From ZCTH02-B3 sp036563895 (GTDB lineage Bacteria; Bacillota; Bacilli; Paenibacillales; Paenibacillaceae): DNA of 9,077 bases. Of this stretch, positions 5,763 to 9,077 are shown one piece after another. The translations under genes were made by a program, and so were the position numbers. Positions within the stretch are counted from its first letter, which is position 1; every line of letters starts with the position of its first letter. The notes below the pieces were generated by a model. That model was not told where the DNA came from and did no database searches. It saw nothing but the letters and a program-made list of their open reading frames with translations. The stretch covers positions 1-9,077 of the forward strand of contig DATCLN010000072.1 in assembly GCA_036563895.1 (NCBI GenBank), read 5' to 3'.

Positions 5763-7586
5763 ATGGATCTGGTGCATCGTTTAAATCGAAGTTCCGTTTT
5801 GCGCGCGCTGCTCGCCTTCATGCTGGCGGCCGCGCTGATGCTGCCCGCGCCCGCCGTCGCCCGGGCGGCCGAAACGGAGGCCCCGCCGTCCGCCGCCGGG
5901 GAAGGAACCCCGCTGACGCCGGAGTCGGCCGAGGCCTTCCTGGACGCCTTCTTCGCGTCGGAACAGGCGAAACCCGGGTACGTAGGGGCGGCGGTGGTCA
6001 TCGTGAAAGACGGCCGAGTCGTGGCGCAAAAAGGCTACGGCTATGCCAACGCGGAGCGTCAGGAACCGGTCGACCCCGCCCGCACGGTGTTCCGCATCGC
6101 CTCCGTGTCCAAGCCCTTCACGGCGGTGGCGATCCTCCAGCTGGCCGAGCAGGGGAAGATCGACTTGGAGGGGGATATCCGCGAATATCTGCCGGACCTT
6201 GAGTTCGACAACCCCTTCGGCGAGCCGGTGACCGTCGCGGATCTCCTGACGCACCGCAGCGGCTTCGAAGTCCGCGATCCGCGAAACGAAGACCTGCACC
6301 ACGACTTCGACTTGTATGTCCCGATGGAAGATTACGTCCGGGAGCGCATGCCGCCGGTCGTCCGCCGGCCGGGTTCGGCCTTCATGTACGACAACTTCGC
6401 CTATCTCCTGCTCGGCCTCATCGTGCAGAACGTCAGCGGACAGCCGTATGAGCAATACATGCGGGAGCACGTGTTCGAGCCGCTCGGCATGACGGGCAGC
6501 GGATTCGAGCTGAAAGGCGATGTGCTTGAACGGCTCGCCACGGGGTACGATTTGGCCAACCAGCCGATCCAGCCCTATGCATTCATCCCGACGATCATGC
6601 CGCACGGCGGCATGCTGTCCACCGCGGAGGATATGGGCAAATTCATGCTGGCGTTTCTGAACGGGGGAGAAGCGCCGGGCGGCGGCCGGATTCTCTCCGC
6701 GGAATCCGTCGCGGAAATGGGAGTCTACCGCCACGCGCTCCATCCGCTGCTGCCGGAGACGACCTACGGGTTCGAGGCGCCGTTCCAGCTGCCCCTTGCG
6801 GGAAGCAGCGGCAAAGTGCTGGCGAAGCTGGGCGACCTGCCCGGCAGCAGCGTGATGCTGCTTCTCATCCCCGAAGAGAACACCGGCGTCTTCTTCGTGG
6901 CCAACAAATCCGGTACGCTGCGCGAACTGTTCTACGCCCGGTTCATGGCGGCCTTCTTCCCGGCGCTTGCGGCGCCGGCCGAACTGCCGGCGTTCGAGCC
7001 TTCCCCGCCGGAGGAACTGGCGAAGCTGGCCGGGGTGTACACCGACCTTCGGCTCGGGAGCCTGGTCTACCGGGTGGAGGTGAACGAAGACGGCACCCTG
7101 ACGCTGTCCGACGCCCTGCTCGGCCCCCGCGTCCTGCGGCAGACGGGCGACGGCCTGTTTGTCGACAACCTGATGCAGCGCTTCACCGCCTTCGGGACGG
7201 ACGATGCCGACGGGACCGTGTACATGAGCGAACCGTATCTCAATCCGCTCGGCTATGCCCGCAAGGGCGACGACCCCGCCGGATACGCCGACGTGGACGC
7301 CGCGAGCGCCTACGCGCCTTACATATTGGCGCTGCAGTCGCTCGGCCATTATCCGAACGAACCGGGACTGCGGTTCGAACCCGAACGCGCCGTCACCAGG
7401 GCGGAGCTGGTGTACGATCTCCTGCGGATCAGCGCCCTTGAGGGGTCGAAGACGGAAACTTACGCTTTCGCCGACATCGCGGGCCATCCCCTGGCCCCCT
7501 ATGTGCAACGCGCGTATGAGATGGGCATGGTGATCGGCGACGGCCGCGGCAACTTCGCGCCGGACCGTCCCGCCACCCGGCAGTAA
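5763..7586 (+). CDS. Secreted beta-lactamase-superfamily serine hydrolase with SLH domains, cut short by an in-frame TAA
   Basis: The 607-residue product starts at ATG 5763, with GGAGG at 5751-5755 and a 7-base gap. A signal peptide spans about 1-36 (hydrophobic core LLAFMLAAALMLPAPA, AxA-type site near ARA). The penicillin-recognising domain covers about 50-400: nucleophile motif SVSK at 114-117, YDN at 209-211, and a GGMLST turn at 282-287. The third active-site motif, often HxG in this esterase/DD-peptidase group, appears as KLG at 355-357 before DLPGSS. A linker domain (about 415-495) follows, then SLH domain 1 (about 508-560, with VTRAEL) and SLH domain 2 from 567. The frame stops at TAA 7584-7586, exactly where SLH 2 should have the Glu of its TRxE motif. 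SLH modules bind pyruvylated wall polymers, so the product should be exported and may be poorly anchored. Possible roles are DD-peptidase, esterase or related hydrolase; the sequence does not decide. Confidence 0.9.
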   Translation: MDLVHRLNRSSVLRALLAFMLAAALMLPAPAVARAAETEAPPSAAGEGTPLTPESAEAFLDAFFASEQAKPGYVGAAVVIVKDGRVVAQKGYGYANAERQEPVDPARTVFRIASVSKPFTAVAILQLAEQGKIDLEGDIREYLPDLEFDNPFGEPVTVADLLTHRSGFEVRDPRNEDLHHDFDLYVPMEDYVRERMPPVVRRPGSAFMYDNFAYLLLGLIVQNVSGQPYEQYMREHVFEPLGMTGSGFELKGDVLERLATGYDLANQPIQPYAFIPTIMPHGGMLSTAEDMGKFMLAFLNGGEAPGGGRILSAESVAEMGVYRHALHPLLPETTYGFEAPFQLPLAGSSGKVLAKLGDLPGSSVMLLLIPEENTGVFFVANKSGTLRELFYARFMAAFFPALAAPAELPAFEPSPPEELAKLAGVYTDLRLGSLVYRVEVNEDGTLTLSDALLGPRVLRQTGDGLFVDNLMQRFTAFGTDDADGTVYMSEPYLNPLGYARKGDDPAGYADVDAASAYAPYILALQSLGHYPNEPGLRFEPERAVTRAELVYDLLRISALEGSKTETYAFADIAGHPLAPYVQRAYEMGMVIGDGRGNFAPDRPATRQ

Positions 7587-7895
7587 GCGGCGGTCATGGT
7601 CTGGAACATTTATCGCCAGCTGTTTCCGGACGATCTGTTCGCGGACATTCCTCTGGCCGACGGCACCGCTCCCTGGGCGGAAGCCGCGGTGCGGATGATG
7701 GCGGGACTCGGGCTCCACGGGCCGGAAGTCGTCCGGACGGAAGACGGCGCGGTCGATTTCCGCTCCGCGGCGCAGCTGACCCGCCGGGAAGAAGCCGCGT
7801 TTCTGTACCAACTGCTGTTCCAGCCGGTCAACCAGATCGTCGCTCGGCTGATGGCGCAGAAACCGGCCGCGGTTCCGGAGGCAGGTGCAAACTGA
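7587..7895 (+). pseudogene. Detached 3' part of the SLH hydrolase gene (rest of SLH 2 plus SLH 3)
   Basis: Directly after TAA 7584-7586 the same reading frame continues for 102 residues to TGA 7893-7895. AAVMVWNIYRQL completes SLH domain 2, and the following FADIPLADGTAPWAEAAVRM through TRREEAAFLYQLL is a full third SLH domain. Restoring one codon would give a 710-residue protein with three SLH domains, the usual number. An ATG at 7596 lies in frame, but no Shine-Dalgarno sequence stands before it, so separate translation is unlikely. The stretch has not decayed: no frameshift and no second stop. This means the stop is very recent, is read through, or is a sequencing or assembly error. Confidence 0.85.
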
Positions 7896-7921
7896 AAGGA
7901 TAGCGATTAGAATAGAAAGTA

Positions 7922-7949
7922 ACGGTTTGGCATAACCGTGAATACACGG
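7922..7949 (+). promoter_or_regulatory. Two overlapping small hairpins upstream of the TVP38-family gene
   Basis: ACGGTT/AACCGT (7922-7927, 7934-7939, 6-base loop) and CCGTG/CACGG (7936-7940, 7945-7949, 4-base loop) share CCGT, so they cannot form together. A further 14-base perfect palindrome, CCGCGGCGCCGCGG, lies at 7966-7979. I see no clear promoter or known riboswitch in the 7896-8028 gap. The hairpins may be chance in GC-rich DNA. Confidence 0.25.
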
Positions 7950-8015
7950 GCGCTTGTCACCCGGACCGCGGCGCCGCGGCCCCGCCAGTGCGGCGCGGCG
8001 GAAGGTCCGGGAGCG

Positions 8016-8024
8016 AGGGGGGAG
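8016..8024 (+). promoter_or_regulatory. Ribosome-binding site that sets a GTG start
   Basis: AGGGGGGAG ends 4 bases before GTG 8029 (7 bases counted from AGGGGG). Upstream in-frame start codons, such as that at 7954, lack such a site, and the residues they would add (arginine- and proline-rich) do not look like a membrane-protein start. Confidence 0.6.
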
Positions 8025-8028
8025 ACCC

Positions 8029-8955
8029 GTGAAAGGTGCATGGCAGGGACGGAAGGCGGCTTTCCCGGTGGCTTTCGCGGCGGCGGGCGCGCTGCTTGCG
8101 CCGGCCGCCTTGCCGGAGGAAGCGCCCCAGGCGGGCCGGGCGGCGTCGGCGGTCGCCGGGGCCGCTGCCGCGGCGGCGCTGGCCCTTCTGGCCGCGTCGC
8201 CCCGACGCGCCGTCTCCCGCATAGGCGCATGGGGCGCCTTTCTTTGTCTCGCCTTGCTGCTGGGCGCGGCGGCCTTCCGTCTGGCGGAGGCGCTGGCGCC
8301 GCTGGCGGACGGCGGACGGCTGCAGGAGCTGCTGGAACAGAACCGGTCCGCCGCGATCTGGATTTATGCGGCCTTGTGTTTTCTTCAGCCGATCGCCCTT
8401 CCGCTTCCCGAAGCGCTGACCGTGATGGCCGGCAGCGCCGTGCTCGGGGCCTTCACGGCGTTCATCGCCGGGTTTGCGGGCACGATGCTTGGCGTCACGG
8501 CCATGTTCGCGCTGGCCCGTTACGGCGGGATGAAGGTGGCGGCGAAACTTGTGAAGCCGCAGCAGATGGAGCGGTACCACCGCTTCGTTTCCCGGCATGA
8601 ATGGCCGATCCTGGTGGCGCTGTTTGTCATTCCCGTGCTGCCGGACGAGATCGTCTGCGTGGGCGCGGGCATCAGCGGTGTGGCGATCCGCCGGTTCCTC
8701 GCGGTGGCCGTCCTGTCCAAACTGGCCACTTCGTCTTCGCTGGCGTATTCCGTGGAGCTGGGCGCCCTGCTGTCGATCAGTCCGGCGCAATTGCTGCTCG
8801 CCGTGGGCGCCGTTGCCCTCGCGGCCTTGCTTCTGCCCCGGATCGCGCGCCTGCTGCGCCCGGGCGGCACGGGCGGACGAGCGCCCGCGGAGGGTCAGGC
8901 TTGGGAAGGAAAAGGGGAACCCGCGGACAGGGAAATCCCGCGGGCGGGGCTTTGA
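8029..8955 (+). CDS. TVP38/TMEM64 (VTT domain, DedA-superfamily) membrane protein
   Basis: This 308-residue protein starts at GTG 8029. Hydrophobic segments lie at about 11-29, 38-56, 65-86, 110-165, 192-217, 222-247 and 254-275. The VTT core (about 115-245) reads FLQPIALPLPEALTVMAGS, then GFAGTMLGVTAMFALARYGG, then IPVLPDEIVCVGAGISGV, the re-entrant-type pattern of the TVP38 family. Family members are thought to move or scramble lipids or carriers across the cytoplasmic membrane; the exact substrate is not known from sequence. The conserved arginine that often precedes the second proline motif (RxxP) is a hydrophobic residue here (FVIPVLPDE). The first 60 residues are unusually alanine-rich, and the last 30 are polar and probably cytoplasmic. 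It lies 133 bases after the hydrolase gene and ends in its own terminator, so it may be the last gene of that unit or stand alone. Confidence 0.85.
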   Translation: MKGAWQGRKAAFPVAFAAAGALLAPAALPEEAPQAGRAASAVAGAAAAAALALLAASPRRAVSRIGAWGAFLCLALLLGAAAFRLAEALAPLADGGRLQELLEQNRSAAIWIYAALCFLQPIALPLPEALTVMAGSAVLGAFTAFIAGFAGTMLGVTAMFALARYGGMKVAAKLVKPQQMERYHRFVSRHEWPILVALFVIPVLPDEIVCVGAGISGVAIRRFLAVAVLSKLATSSSLAYSVELGALLSISPAQLLLAVGAVALAALLLPRIARLLRPGGTGGRAPAEGQAWEGKGEPADREIPRAGL

Positions 8956-8987
8956 CCGTGAAACGGAAAAGCCCGCCGCGGGTTTTT
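8937..8987 (+). terminator. Intrinsic terminator that overlaps the end of the TVP38-family gene
   Basis: Arms CCCGCGGGCGGGGCTTT (8937-8953) and AAAGCCCGCCGCGGG (8968-8982) form a 15-bp stem with two single-G bulges in the 5' arm, a 14-base loop, and five T at 8983-8987. The stop codon TGA 8953-8955 lies at the top of the 5' arm, so the last five or six codons are part of the terminator. Confidence 0.8.
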
Positions 8988-9037
8988 CAGTCTCCGGTCC
9001 GGGACGGCCGGTTCCCGGGGACTGGACTTCGATCCGG

Positions 9038-9066
9038 TGGAATTTTGCGCGAACCTTGGGTATGCT
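9038..9066 (+). promoter_or_regulatory. Possible promoter reading out of the right edge
   Basis: TATGCT at 9061-9066 (four of six to the -10 consensus) is 17 bases after TGGAAT (9038-9043, three of six to the -35). It follows the 8937-8987 terminator, where a new transcription unit would be expected. The match is weak and the downstream gene is outside the window. Confidence 0.3.
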
Positions 9067-9077
9067 AATCATGGTAC

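Noticed and set aside
7596..7895. Independent small SLH protein starting at ATG 7596
   Set aside because: It is in the same frame as the hydrolase, begins mid-domain and has no ribosome-binding site; it is better read as the detached end of the hydrolase.
5781..8222. 813-codon open frame on the minus strand across the hydrolase and the following gap
   Set aside because: It is the mirror of GC-rich codons of the plus-strand genes. It has no ribosome-binding site, no recognisable motif and a low-complexity Arg/His/Gln-rich product, while the sense strand has clear signal peptide, catalytic and SLH motifs.
7957..9072. 371-codon minus-strand open frame opposite the TVP38-family gene
   Set aside because: It spans the terminator and the right intergenic region and encodes a low-complexity Arg/Gln-rich sequence; the sense strand encodes a regular multi-pass membrane protein.
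1..9077. CRISPR array, tRNA or rRNA genes, insertion sequences, phage or defence-system genes
   Set aside because: I found no regularly spaced repeats, cloverleaf sequence, transposase motifs, terminal inverted repeats or defence-type domains on either strand.

Overview
The window looks like chromosomal DNA of a high-GC, low-GC-phylum Gram-positive (Paenibacillaceae type, for example a Cohnella/Thermobacillus/Paenibacillus relative). This is an inference from strong GGAGG ribosome-binding sites 6-8 bases before most starts, a C-terminal S-layer-homology (SLH) module on a secreted enzyme, a near-consensus Bacillus-type cre sequence, and U-tailed hairpin terminators. Third codon positions are strongly GC-rich, so every real gene casts long open frames on the other strand; those were discarded.

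Left part (1-3610, all main genes on the minus strand). From right to left: an SDR oxidoreductase (2852-3610) ended by a 16-bp hairpin terminator (2720-2757); an ExoA-type exonuclease III/AP endonuclease (1818-2639); then a type III polyketide synthase (475-1653) whose 3' end overlaps a class I SAM methyltransferase (494 leftwards). The PKS and methyltransferase form a translationally coupled pair that probably makes and O-methylates an alkylpyrone or alkylresorcinol-type lipid. The methyltransferase stops looking like its family near position 135, and the first 86 bases carry the convincing C-terminal tail of an unrelated plus-strand gene, so the left edge may be a rearrangement or assembly junction.

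A divergent, AT-rich control region (3611-3896) separates the two halves. It holds a candidate extended -10 promoter reading right and a cre-like operator.

Right part (3897-9077, plus strand). A membrane-anchored family 2 glycosyltransferase (3897-5012) overlaps by 4 bases a divergent PlsY-like acyltransferase (5009-5635), followed by a terminator. This pair resembles the glycosylation and acylation steps of Firmicute carotenoid glycolipid ester clusters, but no carotenoid desaturase or synthase is present here. Next is a secreted serine hydrolase of the beta-lactamase/penicillin-binding-protein superfamily with SLH domains (from 5763). Its reading frame is broken by a single in-frame TAA at 7584-7586, exactly at the conserved Glu of the second SLH domain, and the lost part of the protein continues in the same frame to 7895. 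Last is a TVP38/TMEM64-family membrane protein (8029-8955), whose stop codon sits inside its own terminator, followed by a possible promoter for the next gene at the right edge.

There is no RNA gene, CRISPR array, insertion sequence or phage gene that I can support. I do not see a novel defence-type system. The points most worth following are the lipid-type gene pairs (PKS with methyltransferase, glycosyltransferase with acyltransferase), the broken SLH hydrolase and the left-edge junction.
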